12,881 bases of DNA from Amoebophrya sp. AT5.2 (taxonomy: Eukaryota; Sar; Dinophyceae; Syndiniales; Amoebophryaceae): contig RXOD01005692.1 of assembly GCA_005223375.1 (NCBI GenBank), positions 1-12,881 of the forward strand, written 5' to 3'. The position numbers were made by a program, and so were the translations under genes. The notes below the pieces were generated by a model, which was not told where the DNA came from, searched no databases, and saw nothing but the letters and a program-made list of their open reading frames with translations. Positions 1-6,921 of the stretch are shown here, in pieces (within the stretch, counting starts at the first letter, position 1; each line of letters starts with the position of its first letter).

Positions 1-110
1 TCCTTTTTTTCTCCTTTTTTTCTGCTATTTCCTCCCTTTTTTTCTCCTATTTCCTCCCTTTTTCCTTCTCCTTCTCCTCCTTTTCCATTTCCCCTCGCTT
101 CCTCTTAATC
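1..110. repeat. Polypyrimidine tract
   Basis: Almost pure C/T on the + strand, built from short units such as TTTCCTCCC followed by T-runs, with CCTATTTCCTCCCTTTTT appearing twice in near-identical form. It carries no open frame worth reporting. It could be a promoter-type pyrimidine tract, the end of an intron lying to the left, or simple-sequence repeat; the sequence does not decide between these. Confidence 0.6.
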
Positions 111-575
111 TAAATCAGGAGCCAGGTCCTCGGCACATTACAAACACAGGCCGCAAAAGCGACTGCCACCACCCTAAAGACAACGACTTCCCTTCATTGT
201 TCATCCATAACTTTTGCGCGGGCCGTGCGTTCATTGTCGGCGCTATTCTTGTGGTGGCTTACGTGTAGGATTCACAAACGTCAAAAGTGCCGAGGTGATT
301 CGGGCGAGGTATGGCCACGCGATCCGAGCAAATGCCACCCGGCTCAATGGTCCAGGCGTTCCGATTGTTCCACGACCTCAGGAACTCAAAGCACGAACAT
401 CATGAACAGCATAGCAGTAGAAGCACGACCACAGCAAGACCAAGAGGGCAAACTGCCGGAAATCGACGACGCATCTCTCTCAATCCTGCAGGTATTACCA
501 GCCCAGGGCTGAGATGGCTGCGGCTGTAGGTTAGAACTTCCGCCGCAGTTTCCTACGCAAGAACAGAAGCAAAGA
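111..575. other. Region without recognisable gene
   Basis: Mixed-composition sequence between the polypyrimidine tract and the GC-rich repeat block. Several short frames overlap here in different registers. None shows a recognisable domain, a consistent codon pattern or a supported splice connection to the downstream gene, so no gene is called. It could hold 5' exons or untranslated leader of the ankyrin gene, but nothing visible proves it. Confidence 0.4.
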
Positions 576-920
576 AAGGGGACGGGGCTGCTTGCGGTGG
601 TATGGTTCGCGGGACTTTGGCGCAGCGTGCTGTCGCGGCGCCCCCCACCGCAAACCACACAGGGGGGCGGGGACTACTCTCCCGCCCTGGAGAATGGGCG
701 GGGCGTGTGCCCGGGAGGGGTTTCGCGCTGTCGCGGCGCCCCCCCACCGAAAACCACATCGGAGGATTATTCCCCCGCCCTGGAGAGCCGGCGGCGGAGG
801 GAGGGGTCTCCAGCGGCGGAGGGAGGGGCAAGGATCCCGCGGCTCTTCCCTCCGGCACCGGCTTAAGCCGGCGCCGACGGGAAGGACGTCGCGGCTCTTC
901 CCTCCGGCATATTTAGGGGT
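576..920. repeat. GC-rich block of tandem and inverted repeats
   Basis: A unit containing GCTGTCGCGGCGCCCC, then a CCGCCCTGGAGA end, occurs at about 629-693 and again at about 727-786 (98-base spacing). A second unit, CGCGGCTCTTCCCTCCGGCA, occurs at 838-857 and 890-909 (52-base spacing). GGCGGAGGGAGGGG occurs twice near 791-828, and its complement lies in the TCCCTCCGGC of the second unit, so hairpins can form. A perfect 14-base palindrome, CCGGCTTAAGCCGG, is at 858-871. All forward frames and some reverse frames stay open here because the composition lacks A/T, so the frames are judged non-coding. It may be a repetitive element or a structured promoter region. Confidence 0.65.
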
Positions 921-1149
921 GGGCAGTGAATTGTCGCCAAACCAATGCCGCCGCCGCCCGAACCAGGTGGGACACCACACCACGAGCCAGCGAGCCAACC
1001 AAGAGCGCACGACAAACATGAATAGGCATGGCTTCGGGATTTTTACCTGCTAACCTAAGCTAGTCGGGCCGTAGCTCGTTAGGGGAAGCACGGGTCGGGC
1101 AGTTCAGTACAGTTACGATAGCGTAGTAGTAGCTGGGAACTCCGAAGGC
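921..1149. other. Region without recognisable gene
   Basis: This is the probable leader of the ankyrin gene. Two short ATG frames (1018 and 1028) end within 12 codons. A run of TAGTAGTAG lies near 1124. No promoter motif can be defined, and no 5' exon can be joined in frame with confidence. Confidence 0.35.
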
Positions 1150-4100
1150 ATGAATGGCCGGAGGTCAATGCTAGCTTGGTCTTTGATTTTGAGCTTGAAG
1201 ATGGAAATTGCAACTGAATTCAATATTCACGGCTCAGGAGGACGAATCGTCCAGCAGTAGTAGCGATGGTGAGGATGACAACGACGATTGCCAGTCGCTT
1301 GTGTCCGCGCCGCCGAATGTTTCTGAAACGGTCGGGTACCTGGAGAGTTGGAATAAACCATCGTGGGGCGACGTGTGCGAGAAGAAAAAGAAAAAGAAGA
1401 AGAAGGGCAGGTCACCTGCAACCGAGTGGGACCAGAACGACGTGGACGGTCTTGGCGCAAAGGACAAAGACGGTACTACGTGTATACAGCATTTGCCTTA
1501 TCCTAGCCCTAGCGATTTTGCCGAAGCAGATCGCCATTCATCTTCGCGCGACTCCGGGACCCCGACAAGCCCGGATATTCTTTAAAAGGTTGCGCATTCA
1601 TTTGAAAAAAACTTCGGCTCAAAGTAGCCCTCACTTCAGATTCTGATCGTGAAGAGAACCAAAACAAAGAATGTGCAAGAATGTAAGAAAAGGAATTGGC
1701 GCCGACGTCAAAAAAACACGGGTCGTTTTATCATTCGTTGTAGAAGTAGAAACCGGCGGGCACACAATCCCCACTACACTGCAGCCGCGAACGAGTCACC
1801 GTCTCGGACGGGAGGCGCCGTTATCGTCGGCTTTCCGGCTGCCTCGTCTTCGTCCTCGAACTCCGGAGCGGCACATGCGGCGGATTGCGCGGGAGAGGGA
1901 GACGCAACCGAAGCGAACCTTCAAGAGGATGCACCCGAGAGCCAGGAAATCGTCGCAGTGCAGAAGGAGCGCCTGCGCCAAGACGGGCCGTGGATAATCG
2001 TTGACGGCTCCGATCCTGTTGTCGTTGAATGGTTTGAAGCGGCGAAAAACTGCTCCGAACCGAAGGTGTTCGGCCTGAAGATGTACCTCGTCAACCGCGA
2101 CTGGGAAATCCATCAAGGTATTGCTCGCCTATTATTGATGACGCCACGACACTGTAGAACGAGAAATCAACACGAATGTGCGCGACGCAAAACCCCGACG
2201 AAAGAAGCCCGAGGTCGAGCGTTTGCTTTTATATCAGAAGACGTAGCAGGGCGTTAGAAGCACTTCGATTGCTACCCCAGGTGACGTGCGGTGCTATCGC
2301 GACGAGCGGGGGCGCACGCCGCTGCATTTTACAGCGATGAGCGGAAACGAACAAGCGATCGAGGCGCTAAAGGAACTAGTGAACACTTCGGACCAGGACG
2401 GTTGGACACCGCTGCACACAGCGGCGTGGTTCGGAAATAGGTACTTGGCTATCCTGTCGAATTTTTTGTTTCTTTGACATGACGACTTCAGTTGTATCTC
2501 TTCATTTCAGTGCCACAGGACCGATTGCAGAGTCCGACGCTTGCGATGTCCACCTATTACTTTGGGAGCATGTAACGCCGTGAAGAGTACGAGTGCTCCG
2601 CAGCGTACAAAATCTTCCAAAACTACTACAACACAGAATTTGCTGCGACAAGATAATCAAGTACGGCAATGACGTTGACCTCACGTGCTACGAGGGCAAG
2701 AAGGCGATCGAGTACGCGCGGGAACGAAGGTGGCGCTCGACCACACAGACACTGGTTCGTTTTGGTCTCGACGAAGTCCCGAAGCCTCGCGGTAGAAGGC
2801 AGAAGAAAACGGAAGCCGAGAAGGAGGCCGAGCGTATAGTTATTTTTGCTAGTCAGAGAGAGGATCTTAACAAGTTTGGCTCTGAAAAAGTAGAAGTAGG
2901 CTTCTCATGTCGCCGTTGCTAAAGTAACCGATGAAACTGATGCGACGACATCGTGATAAATGCAGGTGCTGAGCGGGACGCAGAGGAGGCTGAAGACACC
3001 GAGAACGGGGAGGACGGGGGGTCGCGGAAGGGCGTCAAAGAGGAGGGCGAGCTCTCGACGAAGTCGCCGGATCCTCTAAAAAGCAACTTCGCAGCACCTA
3101 ACGACTCGGGTTCCACTCATGCACCGCATGACACTCCGCAAGTACCGCACGACACCCCGTACGGTGTAACGCCAGCACCGCATGCCACTCCGAGTTTTGA
3201 AGCTTTGCACCACCGTGGCAGTTCGTCGTCTAGCGGCTTTGGAAGCCGCAATACAGATCCTGCCAGCTACTCGATCGGCCCAACCGGGGCACAGCAAGGC
3301 TATCAGACAGGTACGAAAAGGGAATGTGCGCTACTTTCTTTTCGTGATTTCTAATTGGCTCGGATTCTTTCTGCCAATACGTCGTCGACGCAACCCAAAC
3401 ACAAGCAACGGAGACTTGTCCTTTCACTTGCTTCTCCGCGATTCCGATTGCCGCTCGTCTCCGGCATCAAACTTGAAATGCAACCGCAGGTGCGCCAGCA
3501 TCAAGCAGCAGCGCACGACATACGGGAAGCGCCACGATCTCGCGAACTCCGTTGCAGCGTAAGGGAGGCCAGGATGGCGGGCAGCACGCCTCCTGCGAGC
3601 AGTACATAGCTACGCGTCCTCAAACGGCTCAGACGGGGTCGCCGGAACTTAGCGACGCATGGTGGAATTCCGGCACTCCGCACCTAGACAGCCCAGAGTC
3701 GTGGGGCCGGGAACGGGACGACTGGGAGGAGGAAGAAGAAGACTGGTACTACCGCGAAGAGGAGGACAGGAAGAAGGCGGAGGCGGCCGAGTACGAAGCC
3801 ATCGAGCAAATGCTGGAGAAGGAACAACGCGAAAAGCAGGCCCGAGAGACCGCCGCCTCTCATACGTAATAATACTTTCTTACTTGATTTCTTGGTTTTA
3901 GTTTTCCAAGTACGAGTAGAAGTAGTGCGTTTATTTGTTGGAGTGAGCTGTTTGCCGCTGGGCAAAACTGCATTGTGCTCGCAGCACTTTTCAGAGAAAC
4001 GCCACGTTTTCGTGCCGCATTTTTCACCAGTGCTGATGTTGAGAGGCAGATGTCAGATGAAACATCAAGTGCAACCACCTTAACAAAATCTCAGCAGCCA

Positions 4101-5425
4101 GCCGACGGCCCCGCGCGCTACCGCTCCGGACGCGAAGGTCCCTCCCCCAACGACGACTGCTCCTCTCCAGCCCTCGCTTGCGGAGGAGCGGCCCGAAGCC
4201 TACTTCCGCGCCGTTCGGTCGCAGCACTCGCCAGCAGCTTTCCCCCCGAAATTCTCGCCACCGGTGAAGCCCACCACTGCTATCGTCACAGCGCCGCCAG
4301 CTTCTTCTCGGACGCAACAACACGCGATCATCACGACCCCGGCTGCACATCATAGCCGAGCGAAGCCTGCAAGTCCGTTTCCCGCCGAGCACACGTCGCC
4401 GTCCATGCTGACGCCGCCCGCCGGGGCGCCACCGCCTCGTCCGGGTAGTTGTACCGCCACCGTGGCGCCGTCCTCGCAAGCAAACTTCCACCCCCAAGAG
4501 CTGTACCCCCCTCCGAAGCTATCTCCCTCCGCACTTTCGCCGCCGCCGGCAGGACCGCCGACGCTGGCGCCACCTCTGACCGGACCCCCGCCGCTCACCG
4601 GGCCGCCCCCACCACCTACCAGGCGGACGACGATGGAACCCCAACTGCCCGTATCGGTCTTGGACCCGAAATTCTACGAAGACTGCCGCGGAGCGCCGAT
4701 CGACGGCTTCGGCTCGGAAGCGGAAGCGAGGGAGGGCCGCGAGGGAGGGCCGGAAGGAATAGGCCGGAAGGGGGAACCGGTATCGGAAACGGCTGCGAAC
4801 AGGTGGGCAGCATTCCGCCGGACAGCACCCGCGAGCGGGCGCTAAAGACGGGGTCGGCCCGAACGGGGTAAATCATCATCGTTTCTTCAGGTGTCGTCGT
4901 AGGCGATGTCCCCGACCAGGAACGCCTTTCCACCTGCCAGATCCACGCTTTCGTGGAAGCGACCAACCGGGTTCTCCTCATCCGGACCGACGTAGCGCTG
5001 CCGAAGGAAGACACTAGGAACAACCTCCAGCACGCCAGGCGCGGGGAACCACTTTTCGGGGTGGCACACAACGGAGGCACGTACGAGAAAACGCAACAGC
5101 AGTTCAACTGGGGCAACAAGAAGGGCAACTTGGCGAAGTTCGCGGACCCGAAGTCCGGCGACATGCTGTGCGTCAAGATCGTGGACAGCATCCAAATCCC
5201 GGACTTCGACAGCCTCGTGCTAGGTCGACGAGTGTCATATGCTGCATTCACCCAATTTTGTTTCTTTCTCTGATACTAAGTAATTTGTTGTGTAGGTGTT
5301 CTGGTAGTCGTAGTCCTGTATTTTTCCTGTCCGCGACCGAGTACAAGTACGGTTTTTTATGTATGCGAATAGCTGAAGCAAAAACCAGTAGAGGTGTGCC
5401 TTTAGCACCAGCTTTATACGATTAA
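1150..5425 (+). CDS. Multi-exon ankyrin-repeat / proline-rich / C2-like protein
   Basis: The likely model has exons 1201-1472, 1785-2117, 2281-2440, 2637-2833, 2966-3310, 3490-3865, 4095-4779, 4920-5223 and 5394-5425, about 900 residues in all. In order it encodes: an acidic Ser/Asp/Glu segment and eight consecutive Lys (near 1384-1410); ankyrin repeats from 2301, with RTPLH and then WTPLHTAAWFGN completed across an intron, followed by a degenerate third repeat; an E/A/R-rich, probably coiled or charged stretch (about 2790-3000); PHDTP, PHDTP and PHATP repeats (about 3122-3190); a second acidic coiled-coil-like stretch (about 3715-3850); a proline-rich linker with PLTGPPPLTGPPPPP (about 4500-4620); and a C-terminal part resembling the end of a C2 domain (DMLCVKIVDSIQIPDFDSLVLG). 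This layout suggests a scaffold with protein-binding and possibly membrane-binding ends, which is inference. The start is tentative: ATG 1150 plus a 37-base intron (1164-1200) fits the frame, but an upstream exon is equally possible. The last two junctions and the stop are also tentative. Confidence 0.6.
1473..1784 (+). other. Ankyrin gene intron, phase 1
   Basis: Donor GTACTACG after ...GACG, acceptor ACTGCAG before CCGCGAACG. Joining gives a continuous frame (AKDKD-A-ANESPS). The unspliced frame meets stops. It contains a GTAGAAGTAGAA motif near 1739. Confidence 0.65.
2118..2280 (+). other. Ankyrin gene intron, phase 1
   Basis: Donor CAAG|GTATTGC, acceptor CCCCAG|GTGACG. Both boundaries carry AGGT, so the exact cut could slide within the repeat without changing the mRNA. 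Splicing joins WEIHQ to GDVRCYRDERG directly ahead of the first ankyrin repeat. Confidence 0.75.
2441..2636 (+). other. Ankyrin gene intron inside an ankyrin repeat, phase 2
   Basis: Donor AATAG|GTACTTGG, acceptor ACACAG|AATTTGC. The join gives WTPLHTAAWFGN-R-ICCDKIIKYG, which aligns without a gap to the 33-residue ankyrin consensus (TPLHxAAxxG...LLxxGADVN). This fit is strong independent support for both boundaries, and it rules out the more pyrimidine-like TTTCAG at about 2505-2510. Confidence 0.88.
2834..2965 (+). other. Ankyrin gene intron, phase 1
   Basis: Donor GAGC|GTATAGTT, acceptor ATGCAG|GTGCTG. The join makes a continuous charged stretch, EKEAERAERDAEEAED, while the unspliced frame runs to a TAA. 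It contains AGTAGAAGTAG near 2888. Confidence 0.82.
3311..3489 (+). other. Ankyrin gene intron, phase 1
   Basis: Donor ACAG|GTACGAAA, acceptor CGCAG|GTGCGCC. CAGGT is repeated at both ends. The join (QTG-APASSSSARH) puts the downstream exon in a frame that stays open for over 120 codons. Confidence 0.8.
3866..4094 (+). other. Ankyrin gene intron, phase 2, with NAGNAG acceptor
   Basis: Donor CATAC|GTAATAAT, acceptor TCTCAG|CAGCCAG. The join is SHT-SQPTAPRA, entering the proline-rich exon in frame. A second AG three bases on (4096-4097) would remove one Ser and keep the frame. The insert contains GAGTAGAAGTAG near 3914. Confidence 0.78.
4780..4919 (+). other. Ankyrin gene intron, tentative
   Basis: A change of frame is needed between the proline-rich exon (which would stop at 4843) and the C2-like exon. 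GT at 4780 with AG at 4918-4919 is phase 0 on both sides. An alternative phase-0 acceptor is CTGCCAG, ending at 4940. The best-looking acceptor, TTTCTTCAG ending at 4890, is phase 1 and has no matching donor before the stop, so this junction is uncertain. Confidence 0.4.
5224..5393 (+). other. Ankyrin gene last intron, tentative
   Basis: Donor CTAG|GTCGACG after DSLVLG, acceptor GTAGAG|GTGTGCC, phase 1, with AGGT at both ends. The join reads LVLG-VPLAPALYD and then TAA at 5423. Other AGs in the region give frames that run only briefly or read as repetitive GTAGTC sequence. Confidence 0.4.
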
Positions 5426-5479
5426 TACGTTTACATGATCGAGTTCGAGGTCTGCCTGCACGACCCGACTTTCCGATAG
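5426..5479 (+). other. In-frame coding-like segment after the provisional stop
   Basis: Directly after TAA 5423-5425, in the same frame, comes YVYMIEFEVCLHDPTFR and then TAG. The codons from 5435 (ATC GAG TTC GAG GTC TGC CTG CAC GAC CCG) look like exon codons in this gene. Either the true last exon starts here through a splice site that cannot be recognised, or the TAA is skipped, or the similarity is chance. Confidence 0.3.
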
Positions 5480-6220
5480 ACAGCGACTCTCGTCGACCTT
5501 TCCGGTCCACGAACAGAACACCTTCCGACCTGTGGTTCACACAAGAGCGCATCCTTTGCAAGATCGATGTTTCCGTGACGCCCTCCCTTACACATCGAAA
5601 CTGAAAAACTGAATCCTCGACCCTTCCATTCCATTAATAAGTAAAGCTTCGCGAGTCACACGGTATTTGCGGAGACATCGATGCAGAAAAACTAGATCTC
5701 CGTAGAACTGCGCTCCCATTTTCTGGATAGACTACATTTTTTTTTGTGACTTGGACCAACAAGAACGCATTCAAGCATGACAAAATAAAGACCTGTCCGC
5801 GCTCGCAAATTTCGCAATGTCAGGTGGACACTTGCGGCCTTTTCAAAAAAAAAAGTGATGTTCTTGTGTTTCATCCATAAGGAGCTTCTTCGTCTCCCAC
5901 ATCCACCGCCGCCACGGTGATGGAATCGCGGAGTCGGTCTGTCGACGTCCATGTTTCCAATTCCATCTCTTTGGTCCTGATGTCACATGTACTTTTATTC
6001 GACATGTAGTTTCGGTAGGCCAGGCGACGAACACGATAGCAGGTTAAGGCTTGCTAAACTTCATCTAATAAACGCAATTCCGGGAATTCATACATAGGTT
6101 GTATTTATAGTTGGAGGTGTCTGCCAGAAGATAGATTCCATATTCGCGGTTCTAGATTCCGTTTCTACTTTTTCTAGGACATGAGTGTGAGACCATAGAA
6201 CTAGAAGCCATTCCAAGAAC
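5480..6220. other. Intergenic region
   Basis: About 740 bases of lower-GC sequence with a T9 run (about 5738) and an A10 run (about 5844). No tRNA-like or rRNA-like sequence and no open frame with domain signal. It presumably holds the 3' end of the ankyrin gene and the promoter and leader of the selenoprotein gene. No specific promoter element can be defended. Confidence 0.5.
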
Positions 6221-6921
6221 ATGGGGTTCGCTCGGCTGCTTTCCGCTTTCGTCGTGGCCACACAGTCAATACAAGCCGTCGGGAACTGCGTCGCGGAGTC
6301 CTGCTCGGAAGATGGTACTCACTGTCGTTAATCTTCTCGTTCTTCATCACAACATCAACGAAATTACAAATAAATCAGGTAACTGCGAGGCGCGCTCTTG
6401 CCAGGTGCTCGGGCCGGCCGACCCGGCGAAGAAATCCGCGAGTGGCTTTATCATTTCCTGCACTGGCTGACGACTAAACTCGGAGCACAACGCCTCGCTG
6501 AAAGCATGGTTGCACGGGAGCAACGTTGAAAAATACGAAGGACTGGAAATGGTACTACATCTATTTTCAGCCCCTCTTCGTTTGTCCGATGGATGTAGTT
6601 TTTCTTTTTACAGCTCTCTGCCTGCATAGAAGTAGCGTCACCCCGACTTTGCCTGTGCCATTATCACTTCTGTCGCTTCTACTTCTACTTGTACTTGCTC
6701 TAGCTATGTTGAGGAGAAGTTCGATGAAAGATCATTTCAGGTCGACCTTACGTGACAATTTCCTATTAGCACAACTCCGATGTATTATACAGAAATGGGA
6801 GCAGGGGCACAACCCGGAGCTCCACGTGGGCACGGACGTGACTGACCTCAACGGCATGGACGAGAACCGGATGCAGCAGCTGCTGCGCCAAAAAGGCTTC
6901 TCCCTAAACGATGAGCTCTAA
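6221..6921 (+). CDS. SELENOM: Selenoprotein M-like ER thioredoxin-fold oxidoreductase
   Basis: Three exons (6221-6314, 6379-6551, 6793-6921) give exactly 132 codons, 131 residues plus TAA. ATG 6221 is the first Met after an in-frame TGA at 6188. Residues 1-19 form a signal peptide (MGFARLLSAFVVATQSIQA). Two GNCxxxSC motifs follow (residues 21-28 and 32-39), then a strand ending in Cys59-Thr-Gly-Sec62, with Sec encoded by TGA at 6468-6470 and the frame continuing RLNSEHNASLKAWLHG. After the second intron come KWEQGHNPELHVG, an acidic loop, a helix (MDENRMQQLLRQKGF) and the C-terminal ER-retrieval-type tetrapeptide NDEL. A short strand before CxxU, then (Q/R)LN and x-PEL, is the pattern of the SELENOM/SELENOF family. 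The two-residue spacing matches SELENOM rather than SELENOF (C-x-U). The family consists of ER-lumen thiol-disulfide oxidoreductases. A SECIS element is required but was not identified by eye. Confidence 0.85.
6315..6378 (+). other. Selenoprotein gene intron 1, phase 1
   Basis: Donor GATG|GTACTCAC, acceptor AAATCAG|GTAACTG, 64 bases. GGTA occurs at both boundaries. Reading through instead gives a stop (CAC TGT CGT TAA). Splicing places the second GNCxxxSC motif in frame. Confidence 0.82.
6468..6470 (+). other. Predicted selenocysteine UGA codon
   Basis: TGA lies in frame between two clearly coding halves of exon 2 (SGFIISCTG before, RLNSEHNASL after). It sits three residues after Cys59, the CxxU redox position of selenoprotein M. 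The 26 codons that follow up to the intron, and the third exon, match the family, so termination here would remove most of the domain. Confidence 0.85.
6552..6792 (+). other. Selenoprotein gene intron 2, phase 0
   Basis: Donor GAAATG|GTACTACATC, acceptor TATTATACAG|AAATGG. The join (YEGLEM-KWEQGHNPEL) is uninterrupted relative to the family pattern. The intron contains ACTACATC at its start and GATGTAGT about 40 bases on (an 8-base inverted repeat), plus CTTCTACTTCTACTT near 6670. Confidence 0.82.

Noticed and set aside
531..1053. Long open frames in all forward frames and on the reverse strand through the GC-rich block
   Set aside because: Open only because the sequence lacks A/T; the same repeat units are read in several frames and none shows a domain or preferred frame.
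1208..1210. TTG as start codon of the ankyrin gene
   Set aside because: Non-AUG initiation is not needed; an upstream exon joined at 1201 or 1238 is more likely.
1611..1635. GGCTCAAAGTAGCC as part of a dinoflagellate spliced leader
   Set aside because: Only the short GGCTCAA part matches; the rest of the 22-nt leader is absent.
2500..2511. TTTCAG as acceptor of the ankyrin-repeat intron
   Set aside because: It is followed by a frame that stops near 2575, whereas the acceptor at 2636 restores a gap-free ankyrin repeat.
4616..5251. 211-codon antisense open frame
   Set aside because: Shadow of the + strand proline-rich and C2-like exons, created by GC-rich codons.
6468..6470. TGA as the ordinary stop of a 61-residue secreted Cys-rich peptide
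   Set aside because: The downstream frame resumes at once with family-specific sequence and ends in NDEL, and the TGA sits at the redox position.
6526..6921. 131-codon frame as an independent gene
   Set aside because: Its first two thirds are intron 2 of the selenoprotein gene; only 6793-6921 is coding, in frame with the upstream exon.
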